Source: Lineus longissimus (taxonomy: Eukaryota > Nemertea > Pilidiophora > Heteronemertea > Lineidae). From it: 64,000 nucleotides of DNA. Every line of letters starts with the position of its first letter. Position 1 is the first letter of the stretch. The notes under the pieces were generated by a model that saw only the letters and a list, made by a program, of their open reading frames with translations, had not been told where the DNA came from and did no database searches. Below are positions 23,801 through 38,800 of the stretch, piece after piece. The stretch covers positions 16,661,808 to 16,725,807 of the forward strand of contig NC_088315.1 in assembly GCF_910592395.1 (NCBI RefSeq), written 5' to 3'. Both the position numbers and the translations under genes were made by a program.

Positions 23801-26800
23801 TAGGTTCTTGCGTATTACACAAAAGCCGTTATCATCCATTAAAAATCATAAGAAGAAGAAGATACACTACTCTGAACATGTACATTCTTTCAGGCAATAT
23901 GTGTGTGTTTTATGTATAAGCAATGAAGTAATAGGGAAACGTATGTACGACTATCTACGACAAAACCTAGAATCATGGGCAAAAAACTTCACCCTTCATC
24001 ATTATTCATGTACATTTGTCAAGAATTCATTGTTTTAACCCATAAACACTACCAAAAACCCAACATGGAAAATTTCTGTTAACACTGGGGGGGTCTTTGG
24101 TTTTTTTAATTTTTTTTCCCCCCAAAAACCTAACCAACTTACCAAACTTACTAAAATACGTAACATGGATAAAACTACAAGTTTCCCTATTACTTAATGA
24201 TTTTTTTTATTCTAAATCATGAGTGAAAGAATGTACAGTTATGTCTCTTTAGAGAAGTATTTCAGTCAAATTAACCAGGTAACACCTATGAATCAGGTAA
24301 CACCTATGAATCAGGTAACACCTATGAAACAAAATGGTTACATTAGACCAATGGTTGAATCGTTACCGAAAATCTCTGAAGAAGATCCGGTCAAAGTGCA
24401 CATGAACCAGANNNNNNNNNNNNNNNNNNNNNNNNNNNNNNNNNNNNNNNNNNNNNNNNNNNNNNNNNNNNNNNNNNNNNNNNNNNNNNNNNNNNNNNNN
24501 NNNNNNNNNNNNNNNNNNNNNNNNNNNNNNNNNNNNNNNNNNNNNNNNNNNNNNNNNNNNNNNNNNNNNNNNNNNNNNNNNNNNNNNNNNNNNNNNNNNN
24601 NNNNNNNNNNNNNNNNNNNNNNNNNNNNNNNNNNNNNNNNNNNNNNNNNNNNNNNNNNNNNNNNNNNNNNNNNNNNNNNNNNNNNNNNNNNNNNNNNNNN
24701 NNNNNNNNNNNNNNNNNNNNNNNNNNNNNNNNNNNNNNNNNNNNNNNNNNNNNNNNNNNNNNNNNNNNNNNNNNNNNNNNNNNNNNNNNNNNNNNNNNNN
24801 NNNNNNNNNNNNNNNNNNNNNNNNNNNNNNNNNNNNNNNNNNNNNNNNNNNNNNNNNNNNNNNNNNNNNNNNNNNNNNNNNNNNNNNNNNNNNNNNNNNN
24901 NNNNNNNNNNNTTACTCAATGAATTATTTTAGATTAAGCTAAAAATAAAATGCATAAAAGTCTTCGAATTCGAATTCGAAGGCGGTCGCATCCGTTGTAA
25001 CCGTTCTCAACTGATAAATGTGAAATCCCCAACATGACAGTTAACAACAACTTGTACAAAGTCAGATGGAATTGAGCAGCTCAGGCATGTCAACCAGATA
25101 TTATTGTAAACGCGAACTGCATTGCGCAGACTTTAAACACCTCAACACGCACATTTATTTTTATGACATCACACCTCCTTCGGACATGTCGGACCCTTTT
25201 TTGCGCGTTTAATATCTCACTGCTATTTTGAAGATCGTGCGTCTTGATAGAAAAATAGTCCGTCATCCTACCCTGAGAGGGTTACCTAGAAGTAACATAC
25301 ACTATCTGCACCAGGGATTTCTGCTAATGATTAAAAAAGACAATTCATTTTGGGGCATATTCGCGGCGCTCTGCAAAATAATAATATTCCAACGAGTGGA
25401 AACAATATTCATCCCACTGTTGCTTACAAGCTTACAATCTTCATCTGCCATTGGCATGACTGGCAATAACTTTTGCGATATGCCTCGCGAGCCCTGCCAT
25501 TCCTGCTAATAATATAGACATTATGTGCGCATAATTGTGGAAAAAAACGTTGATCACGCTGTAGATGATTTGTCCGGCTGCTGGGCGGCCGTTTTTAAAT
25601 TTGTGTCACAGTGTTGAGGTGATGCGCAACGAGAAACGTGCCGTCGCTGATTACCATGCTTACCAGGGATTACTCGTAAGTGCTACCACACGAGCGTCTC
25701 GTTGTGCAATCCTTTCTTTAAAATACAAGCAGAATTAACTTTGTTGATACTGATTTGTTAAGACCAACACATTATATGGCCAACCGGAGGCTAATCCATT
25801 GCTCGACAACCAAGAATGGAACAAAATTAATCTGACAATCGTCATTTATAACCACAAAGCAAAAGGTATTACTTTGACAAAGCATGGTTTGACTTTACAT
25901 TGACTCCTCGATTTCTGCTAGGCAATATATATTACTGCAGCGCAGTGTTGTCGCTAACACATGAGCAAATAGAAATGTGGCGGTCAGTGTGTGTCGACAG
26001 TGATCTTGATTTTATCGCAAAATTTTTAATTGATCGCAGATTTGGAAATATTTGAGCATCATCTCCACCTTTTAATAAAGTTGGTCTGCTGGGAAATTGC
26101 GACGGCTTTTTAACTGCTTACTTTACGAGTAAGTGAAACTTGAGAGAAGATGACGCAAAATAATTTGTTGTAAAATTGCAAATAAAAGTCCTTGGATTAT
26201 CATAAAAGTCTGGTATAATAATAAAGCGAATTTGATAGAAGAATTAGAACCACCACAAGCAGTGCCTTCACAGTAACGTCACAGTGAAGGTTCTCGCCAT
26301 CGCGCAGCGCGTTTTTAATGCATCGACCCGAGCAAAAATGATCGCTGCACACAGGTTCTTTTAGTCGGGATTGACATAACTGGCTGCTACATCAGAGTGG
26401 AAATTGACTAGGCAGCCTACAGCTTGGTAATAATGCCCTTTAAAATGTCATTCGTCCTTTAAGGCCAATTGGTTGGCGCATTGCTAGTGAATACTTTGGG
26501 ACACAGCATTTGGCACCGTGTTTGAGGGAAGTGGCATCAATCTGTTTTTCTATAAGGCATTTCCAGCATGTATTGGGGCTTCAGAGAGATAATCACCAAT
26601 GTATTAGCTGTTCATTTGACTTAGTGTGATGAGGGAATTACCTCCGTCTCCAAATGCTATACTCACTTTCTGTTTAATTGGGCGTGCATAAGTAGTCACT
26701 GGTCTAAAATGCTTTGCTGAGTTTTCACAAATCTCCAGCATTTGTCCGTCACCTGTTCAGAAAGCATTGAGTCCTCTGCCGTATGTCTGTCATTTTGTTG

Positions 26801-29800
26801 AGTTGGCCTTGTCGTGGTGTGAATTTTAAGTCCCTCCCTTCCCCCTATGCAACCGCCCCGTTCATAAACTCTCCTGCCACTAGCTCATTAAGAAGCACGT
26901 TATACATGTTTAAGTTTAAGATTACAATACAGTGATATCAATGGAATAGTTTCATGACATACTAATTCTGTTTACAACAATACTATGTTGTGATTACTGT
27001 TTATATTGATACTCGTAGATGAAGATTACTCGTATTTCTTCTGTTGTATGACCGGAGGTAATGGAGGCAAGTCCATGCAACCTGCGATGGCCGCCGCAAA
27101 CGAGCAATTATCGTTGCAGTCGATTTTAATCGCTCATATGTGGGGCACTTCCAGAGGGCATGCTGCCAGTTTGATACATTGCCCCTCCAGTGAGTCGTGC
27201 CCAAAGTGTAATTTCTGTGTAAAATAGGCCTTTTAAGGGTTAAAGCCTCGATACGCAGGGTACTTTGCCTTTATGACCCAATATCACTGAGGACCGAGTA
27301 TTGCAAATGAAGCAAGTAGAATAAATACATGAATTTGTGTGAAACCATCCATCCGGTTCAAACAAAAACGAGAAAAGGTTCAGGCCGACAAAAACTCCAT
27401 CAAGTTATGAAATTTTCACTTTAAAATACGCAAAAGGGAAGTGCCGTTAAGACTTAAAGTTGGGACTTTTTTTTGTTTAAAAGTCATGATTTTCAGTTTT
27501 GGCCATTTTTGTATCGGCCATGTTACCCCAGTCAGAGAAATACGAAATGAACCATTCGAATATTCTCAATAAACGGCCCACATCCCTTCTTTGGAATGGT
27601 GTCCCTAATTACTCCACAGTTACTTTGACAAATACATGTATGTTGTAACTCTTTCTCATAGTGTGACTTTGATGGCCCTTTTCAAAACCAAGTGAATGCT
27701 TTACCATCCAATAAAACGCTAAGAAAAACATTCCATGGGCTCAATAGGAATTTGCAATTCTGCAGTTTGCTGCACTAAACTTCGTTGACAAGAGAATACA
27801 TGTTCGGTTTAGATATAGTCAAAAACTTTGAAGCGAAAAAATATTCCAACTTAAAGTCTTCAGGACCCGTATTTAACGTTGGAAAGTTCAGAGCACGAAA
27901 TGTTTTTGTGGTGGCTTGGACATTTTCTGGTTTATATTTGAAACTAACAGATGGTTGGCACGAAACTCCATGCCAGCTTTCTACTTGCCTTATATCTTCA
28001 GTCATATAAAAGTATAAAGCATAAGTACATGTATAAGCGACATAACGTTGGCATGGGAGTGTTAACAATTGCGTTTCAAGTAATGTCAAACGACCACTAA
28101 ACCGTCCAAATAAAAAGGTCAGTTTAGAAATATCATGAAAATATGATTATTCAAAAATATCATTTCCTTGCGCTATTTTGATAACTTGTCCTTTTCTTCA
28201 AATACCTTTTTCTAACACTCATTCGTTCAAAACGTTTGTCCACTTAGGCGAATATGAGATCAAAAACATATTGAAATGATGTTGTGAGTTACATTTTAAC
28301 TTTGCCAGTTGGCCGGCATCAAAAGATCACGAAAGAATATTTAGGTCTATTCATTAATAATGGCAACAATCTGACAAAGTAAAAATCACATGAAAATCTC
28401 GATATTTAATAATCTCTCCTTTAGGCCCGTACACCAATTTAGAATTACTCTAGACTCGGCTCTGAGACACCATGCCAGCAAAAACTAGTGAACCTGCCCA
28501 CATTATATTTATTCATAGACTCATTTATAGTTATTCCTTTGTTAGGAGTCATCATAGGCCTTGATTGGTGCGGGGGTTCTCTGAATGACAAGCCACCGGG
28601 CAAGCCACGCTGTTGGTCATTATCAAAATCACAGGCCATGTCGATGGTTGTCATAAACTGTTACGCACACTGTTATTCTTCAAGGTTCAATTAGGCCTAT
28701 TAAAGGTATAGAATTAGGATACAATGACCGGGCCTGAATGGATTATTTGGTTCAAGACTAATGAACCAATACAGAATGTCACAAAATGAATGTCACCATT
28801 TTCTTTTTCGGGGATGCTCCTCTCCGGAGTCTTCTGAATCGCTTCCTTGAAATAAAATTCTTATAATGATTTCTTGGCCAGCTGCCTTGGCAATAAATAG
28901 CCTGGGGCGAATTAAAGAAAAATACACATTTTCACTTATACACTCTCTGTATTCTAACTTAGAATTACACTGAATTCAGACATCGACTGGAAACTAGAGT
29001 TCGTCTTCTACAATTTCAACAAAATTCAGTCCCGCGTTTTCGTCATCCAGGTTAACGAAGTTTTGTGGTCCATCCTCAATGTCGTCATCATTCCTGAACA
29101 CCGCCGCCTCGAATCCATTCTCGATAACTTCAGGAGTCACAGCACCCTAGGCATTGCTGAAAATGTTTGTAACGTCTAGTAGTGAGACAGGCGGACACCG
29201 ACCCTCCTCATCTGTATTCTCGACTCTCCAATTTTTCCAAGCCTTCTTGGCGTGATTTTGAATGATTTCATTACACTGACATCCAGTGGCTGTGCAAGTG
29301 AAGTTCATCCCGCAGGAATAAAGTCAAGGATCCCACCCATCTCGGTGACGTCACCTCCAAATTCCTCGGTCCTGTGAACTCTGTAGCGGTCTACAAGCAG
29401 GAGAAACTGTTCGCAGTGGTCGGCCTCGACATGGGGTTGAAACACGTGTTCTATCCAGTGGCGAATGGTTTCCTGCTTCATCCATCCAGTATCAGAAGAA
29501 GTGAAACGTACATTAGCCGGAATATCCTTCTGTTCGAGTGCTTCCAACTGTCTCACAAAGCCGCGACGTATGAATGTAATATGGGCAGGTAACTTATCCC
29601 CAGCTGCTGTGACACACAATGACACGGTACATCCTAATTTGGTGTTTGATTTGGATGTTCTAACATCAACAGATTTGGTTCCTTTAGTGTTGCAGGTGTA
29701 AAGTGGTCGACAGTCAAAAAGTACGAAGGTTTGGTCCATGTTGAACACGAATTGTAGGACAATTTCGAATTGTTGAATGATTTCAGCAACATTGTCTCTG

Positions 29801-32800
29801 AACACCCTTACTCTTGCAGCAGCATCCGCAGGAAGACCTGTCGTGTTTTTGTGTACCTTCCGAAATGAAACGTCCTTTCTTTTCATGAAGTCGTGAACCC
29901 AACCGCTTGATGCACGAAAGTGATGAAGAATTGGTATAGATTGTTCAATTTCCTCGCGCCGAACTTGCGTAAGTGCGTCCCATCCAATTTGAAACAACTC
30001 CATCGCCCTTTCTTGGACGTCATAAACGGCTACAGGCAGACGTTTTTCTCTTTGTTGCAGCAACCATCGATGAAGGTCATCTTCTACATTTGGCCACAGC
30101 CCAACCAGTTTAGCTTTCACTTTACGTGCAGCACCGTTATTTTCCTGCCTGTCAAGTTCCAGCTCGGCCCTATTCCATCTACGAAACGTTTCCACAGGTA
30201 TCCTGTATAGTGGTCAGCAAACTGACGGAGGCTGGTGACTGTCCCATTTGCTAGGGCCGTTTCTAGATCTCCAAGATAATGCAGTTTTTCTGATACACTG
30301 TAACTTCTTTTTCTCTTTTTCAATGGCTCAGGGGCTTCCATACTGCCTCAGTTCTCTGCCAGATCAACATTGCGAAAAGTGCCAACACGAAACATCATAA
30401 AAGCCTGTCTACACGTAACTCTTGTCTTGTCTCGTCCTATTTGGACTCATCAATTTCAATGACCAATGATTAAAGGGGCCTATGTGGTATTCATCCCTTA
30501 TCTGTCATACAATGCATTATTACGGGCCCACCCAAGCTATCAGTCGTTCTTCATGGCACAATAACCTCACCATTGCTAATCGGTCTTATGACACAAAAGA
30601 GTTATGAATAAATATAATGTGGGCAGGTTCACTAGTTTTTGCTGGCATGGTGTCTTAGAGCCGAGTCTAGAGTAATTGACTACATGTACTTTTTTGCATG
30701 GTCTTCGAATTTCTAAGAAATGTCATAACAGAAAGTTGCAATTCTTACAGCAGCACTACACTCTATACGAAATTTTTCATGAACAAATCTTCCTGAAATT
30801 ATCTTGAAACATGGGGCTCTATGAAAATGTGCTGCAATATACCCAAAATATCATCTGCATTTCTCTACTAAAACGCAACATTATCATACCATTCCATGGG
30901 TCTTACACCAACATAACCAAAGGTGGATAATTGCACCTAATTTATTTTGAATGTTTACTTAATAGTGATGCAACATGGTCAGTCAGTCCGGGCAAAAGCC
31001 CGAGGCTAGTTAATCGAACAATGATCAAGTATGTGAGTCAGACAGTCATCTATCAGAGACTTTTTGAAAGAAGCAGCCTAAGGGATTTTTTTCCACGGTT
31101 CTATAAGACCAGGTTTATAGCACAGCTTCATGCATGAACCAACGGTGATTTTAGGGCAGCATAACAAAGTTGTCGGCTGCTTCCCAAGAACCGCCAATTC
31201 TTCTTTCTGATAGAAAAGTTATCTATGCCAGAGGCAGTCAATTCATGTTTGACAATAATGCATGAGTGGCTAACACAAAAGTAGTAGACTGTGTGCATGT
31301 CATGAGCAGGTCCAAGCTGAAGAGTTGGATCGAAACGACGAAAAGGTGACTTCGATAAATTGAATGATCTTGAATATTCGAAACGTTAAGCTAGCTTTGC
31401 ATTTAGGGCTGTGGGTTGAACAACAATCACACATCGTTGCAATTACTGATGGCTGACAACGTTTCTTGCCATTTTTTGATAGGAACAGTAGTTTTTGAGA
31501 TATATTTGTTCTTGTTGAGTTTGAACGCTTTATGGCCGAGTATGAAAGTCGATTATCCTAACGATAATGTTCCTAAAACTAACCGTGTTGATATTCAATA
31601 CACTTTCATTTAATTTAAGCTACTACCGGATTTGATGTCACATTTTTGAAAACGACCTTCACAATTACTCGTTTCTGCTAAAGCGAAGTACCGTTTTGGT
31701 TTTGTAAAATAAATTGTTAAAAAACGATTGCTCGTAGGCCGAGTTCAGACAACTGCAAAACCACTCAAAAAAGAACAATAATGTACATAGTTATATTCAG
31801 CTAGACTTTAAGATACTGCCTTTTCATTATATTTGAAATGCATAAAGCTAAGTCACTCCTTTCAACACGGCCACGGTTGGGTGTCCCCCCCCCCTCCATG
31901 AAAAACTAAATAGATATTGAACACTGTGAGTTCTCAACATGGTAAAGTCTAATCAACTACTAATTCATTCTGACTAATTTGACCCGCCTATCATGAATTT
32001 TTTTTATTGATGTCAATATGTTATAGTTGAATAAGGTCTAGAAATATTGTTTAGACCTATCAGAATGGTATCAATAACAGCGACATTGTTTTTTACATCG
32101 CAACTGACATCATAATATTATGTCAACAGTTACTTTCGTTATAATGATATTACCAGATGTTTCCTACCCAGCCTGGTGTGTAAATATGACAGAACCCATT
32201 GTTCATGTCTTGGAAGTCCTTTAGATACAATTTACATGAACATGACAATATACTAGTATTTACCTACATCTACAGCATGTTGAACGTCAATGTTTTGTAA
32301 ACTGACGACCGCCTCGCCTTGCAGCAGGAATATTGGTCCTACTCTATGCTGTGACTGTCTCCTGTCAGTCATGTCAGCACCTCAGCTCAAAAGACAACAA
32401 AGCTAGAGGTATATATGACCCTGTCGCAGAAACTATCAGCGATAATCTCCAGCATTCATTTAACCTGTCTTACCCTTTAACTGTACTATGCCAGTGTCCG
32501 TGTCACAACTCAGCAAGGATGGCAAGACACAGCGTAACTGCTGATCCATGGCCATCCCAACATATATACTCTGTCCTTTTGATAGTCTCCCCGGTTTCTG
32601 ACTGTATAGCAGGACAAATTTCAGCATGCGTCATGTTGTGACTGTCACATGTAAGTATTTACTCAACAGGCCACGGATGGATGTGACTGTTTCCCTGGGA
32701 CAATCAGCAATTGTTTCAACTACGCGGTTCCTACGTTAAAGCTGTGACTGTAATGACAGTCTTGTTTCAGTGTCCCAACACCATAAATCAAATATGAAAA

Positions 32801-35800
32801 ACAAGATGTGATAGTCCCATACTCCACGTTATGCTTTGGCACTCTGGTCTAGGTCTCCACAGAATGGGAATGACAGTGTTTGTCTTCACATAAACAATCA
32901 ACAACTATAATTACCAATTAGACCTGCGATATGCTGAGAAGTCTCCTATTATTCTCACATCTCAGCCAACATGGATATTCTCACGCATTTTGACATGTGC
33001 TATAATGCGACAGCCTATTATAAGTGTCACATCTCAACAAGCATGGAAAGACGACAGGGTCTGACTGTCTGTCCACGGACATGACAGAATCATTCAACTA
33101 TATTCCACTACATTTAGGCGTGTTAGGCGTGCGATATGCTGCGACATCTTGCATTAGTGTCATATCTTAACATACACGGTTAGACGGTGATGTGACTATA
33201 TTTCCAGAAAAAATCTGCGATTAGTCCTGCACCGTATGGTCTGCGCTATTATCTGATAGTCACCTACTGTTTCACCTCAACTGACTCGGAAAGACGGTAC
33301 GTGTCTCTCTAGGAACAATCTGCAATTTATTCCAACTCTTTAGGTCATCGTTATGCTGTTATAGTCTCTTATTATTGTAACATCTCAACATAAATGGAAA
33401 GACGGGATGTGTCTTTCTCTACTAGTAGGAACAATCATATCTAACTTTTAGGCCCGCGTTATGTTGCGACAGTCTCCCATTGGTCATGATGTGTCACACC
33501 TAAACAGACAAGGAAGAACAGAATAGTGAATGTCTCTCCAGGAATTGCAATTCACTTCACAAAAGATGTGGCTGTGTCTCTAGAAACAATCAAACATAAT
33601 CCTTACCACCTGGTCCAAAGTTATGTTGCGACTGTCTTACACATGTCCAGCAACTCAACAGGTAAAGACAAAGGGGACGCGCCCGTCATGCTGTAAACAG
33701 TCAGAAATATTTCAAGGTCGATTTATGATGTGACTAATAGTGGCATACACAGTCTCGAATTTTTGTAATTAGTTACTGTTGTTCCCTGGGAGGTGATTTT
33801 GAATCTATTCATGTCACCCAGTTCGGTATCATTGTTCTTTGCAGTGGGTTGACTTTGGTGAGAATTAGTTTGGTTTAAGACAAGTGTCTTGTGGAAAAAA
33901 CACACCACTAAATTCTTCAGACGACGGACAAAATCAGGAGATCGCTAAAGACTCATCACAGAGCAGAGCGACTGCTTATGCACGATAAATTCATGAACAC
34001 AGATTCAGTATTGCGCTTTGTGACGGCGATTGTTGCCTCATTACAATGAACGGTTAACATCAAGTAAGATGGAAAGTTATACAGTGCGTATCAAAAAAAG
34101 GTAATCCGAGATCAGAGAGTTGATATGCCAAGGTTACTGATTTTGACAACCTTCGTTTGCGTTACCATTTGACCGGAGCCCATCACATTTCTATCATCAC
34201 TTCTGTTACACATTGACCGATTACAGTGTTATTGAAAAATGATCCGATCAATTTCACTTTTTCCAAGTCGCCCCCCCCCCGGCCCCCAGCATAAAGAATG
34301 AATGTGGCCTTTAGACTGTTCTTCCTACTTGTAGAGCAGTGTGTGCGGGCGACTTTTAACTTCAATTTTGTAAGTGCTCTACGGCTCCTAAATTTCACGC
34401 TGGTCCACCTTCGGAAGACACGCCAACCTTTCCAAACTTTCCCACCATAATTTGACCCTACTACATCTCAATGTCCTATGTGGTGGAGAAAACACCAGAT
34501 TTTATGTTTGCCTTTGGAATATCTATGTAAAAAAGCAATTAATTGGCTCTTGCGTCATATGTTCGCGAACCTCGCTGTTTGGAAACGCTGAAACACAGAT
34601 TGGCACATTTTCTGTTTTCCCCTCATGGTTTTTCTTCTAGTTTGCTTTTGTATGGAAACATTTAAATATGGGGGACAAACACAGGAATGATGTTTCACTG
34701 GCTTAAACATCCACTTTCGGGAACTTAGATCCTCGAAAATTCATATTTTGCTAAAAGAAAAAGTGGAAAGTAAGGTGTATGTAACCCTTGCAAGTTTATT
34801 GTTGGTCAAATAAAAAAGAAAACCTGTTTTGATTGAGGGACGAATGTATTTTTAGCTCAAAAGAAACATTTCTATAGACACACATTAAATGATTACCTGA
34901 CATCAGGAAGTTGTGGTCATTCAGTGTTGTTCGTATAAGTCTTATTATGTTGAATGATCCAAAAAAGAAATTAGTAGTTTGGTGTGATAATCCGATGTGG
35001 TATATTGCGAGATAATCACCGACGAATAAGGGTCTTTGACAGTAATGGCTAAATGATAATGTGATTGACAGTTATTTTGCCGTTTTGTTGCCTAATGCAC
35101 CAACCGAGCAGCAAATATCATGAACCATTTATTGATACTGCGGTTTTATTTACATATGTATAAAAAGGTGATGGCATCCGGTGGTTTTAAGATTTTGTCT
35201 GTTCAGAGGCTGCAGTAATGACAGACTGACGTTTTTATTGTTAATTTCTGAAGCACAGCGCTACTAATATAAAACGCGCTACTAATACAAACGCTATGTC
35301 GACGCACCAGTCTATCTCCGCCTTGCGAAAGTGAGGCGCGGAAAAAAGTGTACAACACACTGACGCGAGGAATCGCTCTGATACGAACTTGGCTAAACTC
35401 GATTCACACTGATAGCGACCGTCAACGGTGTCATATGGACGCACGCATACCATGCATTGCAGATCGGGTAAAATCCTAAAATAATGTTTTTTTAAATAAC
35501 ACACTTAATGAGGTTAATGTTTATTTCTTAATGCTTATTTGGAATCGTCAAAGGCCAACGCGTTAAATAAACGCATCGATTGTCATCAACATAATTATGA
35601 TAGGGGAAGAGCCTGCCCGGGAAGGACACTCAATAAATGAATTGCCTCTGGTTCGCATAGATGACTTTTTACAAAAGATAGGCAACGGCATATCTTATCC
35701 GCCTCCTATGTTTCATTGTGGAACTGACAACTATCATAAATATTGAGCACGCTGATCATAATGGTCGGACTTATCGCACCCCTGCAAACCAACATGTAAA

Positions 35801-38800
35801 TAACCGTTTAATAGATCATACTGTCGAAAGGTATCGAAAAACTGACGAAAGGTCTCGGAATTCAAGAACTCGAGACTTTACGAGAGGCATCGCCACTGAG
35901 CGTGTAATCCGATTAGGCGTCCCTGCACTTTACGAGTGATTTACGAGAGATTTCGTGACCGATGCAGATTTCGAGAGTTTTCCGAGAGAAAAACGAGAGT
36001 TGGTGTTCGTAGTGAAACTGTACACTGCAAACATATGTCAAAAGATAATTTTTGGAGGTGGGTCATTTTCACCCTCTGGCTACTTCAGTTTCACCCCACT
36101 CTACGCTGAGACTACTCCTATTCTGTATGTACATTATTCTCCTTCAGGGGTTGTCAGAGACATCAATCGGGATAGGTTTTATGGTCGGACCCGCTTTAGG
36201 GGGTGCTTTATACCAGGTAGGTATCAATCCGTACTCTTGAAAGATGCTCACGGATAACAAGAACGGAGTGGGGTGTTTCTACAGAGTTTTCAGCGGAAAA
36301 TAGCGGCCATCACAACCTGGGATTGTGCCAGTGTATAACTGCATTTCTATCCTCGCGGTGGAACCACAGTTATTACGAACGGCGTACCCCTTTAAACCCA
36401 CGCGTCGATTCGAGCCGCCCGCGGGAGAAATTCACCTTGAACACCCGGGTGGAGAGTGCCTCATCTTGCAGCCCGGCCCGCCATAGACGATCAGGCTGAC
36501 GAAATGGACTGCATCGGCGTCTCCATTGACAGTTTGGTACTCGTAAGCGTTTGGCCAACTTTTGCTGACTTACGACCGGACAATTCTTTGTCTTTCAGGC
36601 TGGTGGTTTCATGGTCCCCTTTTTCGTGGTAGGGGTGTGTATGTTAATTAGTGCTTTTCCTCCCATGTGTTTGATTCCGAAACAATTAAAATGTAAGTAC
36701 AGATATGTTGAAATCACGAATAATACTGGACTGGCATCCCGTCCTAGTTTTATCTGAGATATATATGTATTCACAGAACAACAGATACAAGCACTACACT
36801 CCGGACGCAGTGGACCGGCCTCGTTCATAAGAAGACCCAATTAGGATGAAGCAATGGATTGCCCTGGTGGTCCAGCACTACCGCGAAAAAAATAAAGACC
36901 ATTTCTTGTTACTAAAAGCATCTGCTTAGACTTCTGGCCTCTTTTTTATCTTTGATCTGTACGCATAAATCGGTCATGAAAACCACAATACCTTTCCCCA
37001 TGCGGTGGTTTTAAAAACTAAAACACCGCGAAAACGAGATATTTTTGTTCGAGCGACCTGCGATAATTTTACAGGTTTTTTGTTTCCATGCCTGCCGCCG
37101 ATCTTTTTATATTAAATACTGTGTCGTCTAATAACAATTCTTCAGGCAGTCGCCAGTATCTAGCAAGAAACTGGGTCGGAGGATGGTACCACGAATGACC
37201 ACCACGCGTCACTAACTAGAAATATATCGGGTTGCACAATGAAAATGAGTATACTATACAAGGTAAAAATGTTGTCTAAAACCTCGGTTTTGGTTTACAT
37301 TTTGGCTTCACCCTTGCAGTGTTTGGTGAGCAACCAATACCTCCAGTTCGGTATCAATTCCTTAAACAGTGCTTTACTTTTCAGCTGCAGATCAAGTACT
37401 GGAAAAGTCGCCGTCGATATGGCGCTTACTGACGAGGCCAGCCATTCTTATGTCCTGCCTATCTTTTGCGTTGGCGTCGCTTATCATAACCTTTCAGAAT
37501 CCTGTACTGGGGAAGCACCTCGAACAGGTAAGTTTTTGCACAAAAACATGAGGTTTTGTAAGCAAATATAATCCTAGGCCTATATAGCAATATAGAATAC
37601 CGGATGACTCGCAGTCAGAAGCTGAACCTTGACTTGGCACGCACTTGACACGCAATGGCCGGAGTTTACATGGTGCGTAATGATATGTCCGTCATTAACA
37701 TAAAGTATGCTACTGTAACCTAATGACGGCATGGCATCCACATGATATTCTTCATGATACATGTAGATTCGCACAAGTATGTAACAAGATCAATAATTTG
37801 TTCGAATAAATCGTCTGATAATTCGTCAACGAGTGAACCAGAGTAACATTATAAAGGGTGTTTAAAATGTTTAACTGTTAAAATGTAAAATTTAAAAGCA
37901 GGAAGAAACAAATTGCAATTTCAATGTTTCGATTTCTTGTCTGTGATCAGATTCTCTGATGTAGTCAAACATGGCACAGTGATCAATTGTATTTGTAATG
38001 TGGAGTCGCAGTACACACGGTTCTCATTCGTAAAGCATAGTAAAATTCTGATAGCAGCCGATTTGTTGTGTTAATTTTCATCATATGCACAAAGCAAAGT
38101 TATTTCACAACATCTGGTGAAGTGCTGAATATGTAAGAGAACACCTGCTATACATGCTTCCCGAAATTGGTGGCTTATATTGGAACTAACCTTTTCCCCC
38201 TTGTCCGTCATTAAAGGCATTCAAGTGTGTTGGTCAACCATGACTATCTCCTTTGTCCCTCCACCATAAGGCCTAGTTTCCCCTTATGACATCACTATTT
38301 CGGACACTCAGCGCCCCATTTCTGGAAAGATGTATAGTCCGATGTGCTTGAACATATCTAGAGTGACGCAACCACTCTCTCGATTACATTATAGACTGAA
38401 ATTTATGACTGAAGTATCTCGATCTATTGACTTATCATCTCGATCAATTGAGATATTATCTCGATCGATTGAACTGTTAGCTTGAGGTATTTAGAGATCT
38501 TCTCTGGTTCTGTTGTGAACCTGATCCGAAATGTCGAAGCAATTGGTCAAACAGCGCGTACAAAATAGCACTTTCGATGACAATTTGAAGTCTCAATCGC
38601 ATTTGATTACTATGCATGTAAACAACATGTGAGGCTTTACAATAATAATAATAACATTCTATTATATACGGCGCTGGCGAAATTTGGGAGTTTTCAAAAA
38701 TCCCCGAAACGCCAACATGAACGCCTAATCCATTGTTCGACCTCTCCATAACTTTGTCGAACAATGGGATAGGCATTCGCGCTGACGTTTCGGAGGGTTG

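Larger units (their letters stand above)
23085..36014. mobile_element. 12.9-kb CACTA-like (EnSpm) element
   Basis: The left end is CACTATGAACAGCAACTCTC; the right end, reversed, is CACTACGAACACCAACTCTC. Inverted repeats run about 80-90 bp. Copy B has the empty site 'TTGTCAAACTGTACACTG' at about 57152, and the flanks in copy A give a 3-bp duplication, AAA (23082-23084 and 36015-36017). CACTA termini plus a 3-bp target duplication are the marks of the CACTA/EnSpm superfamily. Both ends are followed by many dispersed CTCGAAA / TCTCGG motifs (23130-23590 and 35820-35990), like the subterminal repeats of that group. No CACTA transposase was recognised. A pogo element, a degenerate tandem repeat and an assembly gap lie inside. 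Size includes 500 N. Confidence 0.75.

Noticed and set aside
24219-24932. Single ORF reading through the assembly gap
   Set aside because: The continuity is produced by N bases; only 24219-24411 is real sequence.
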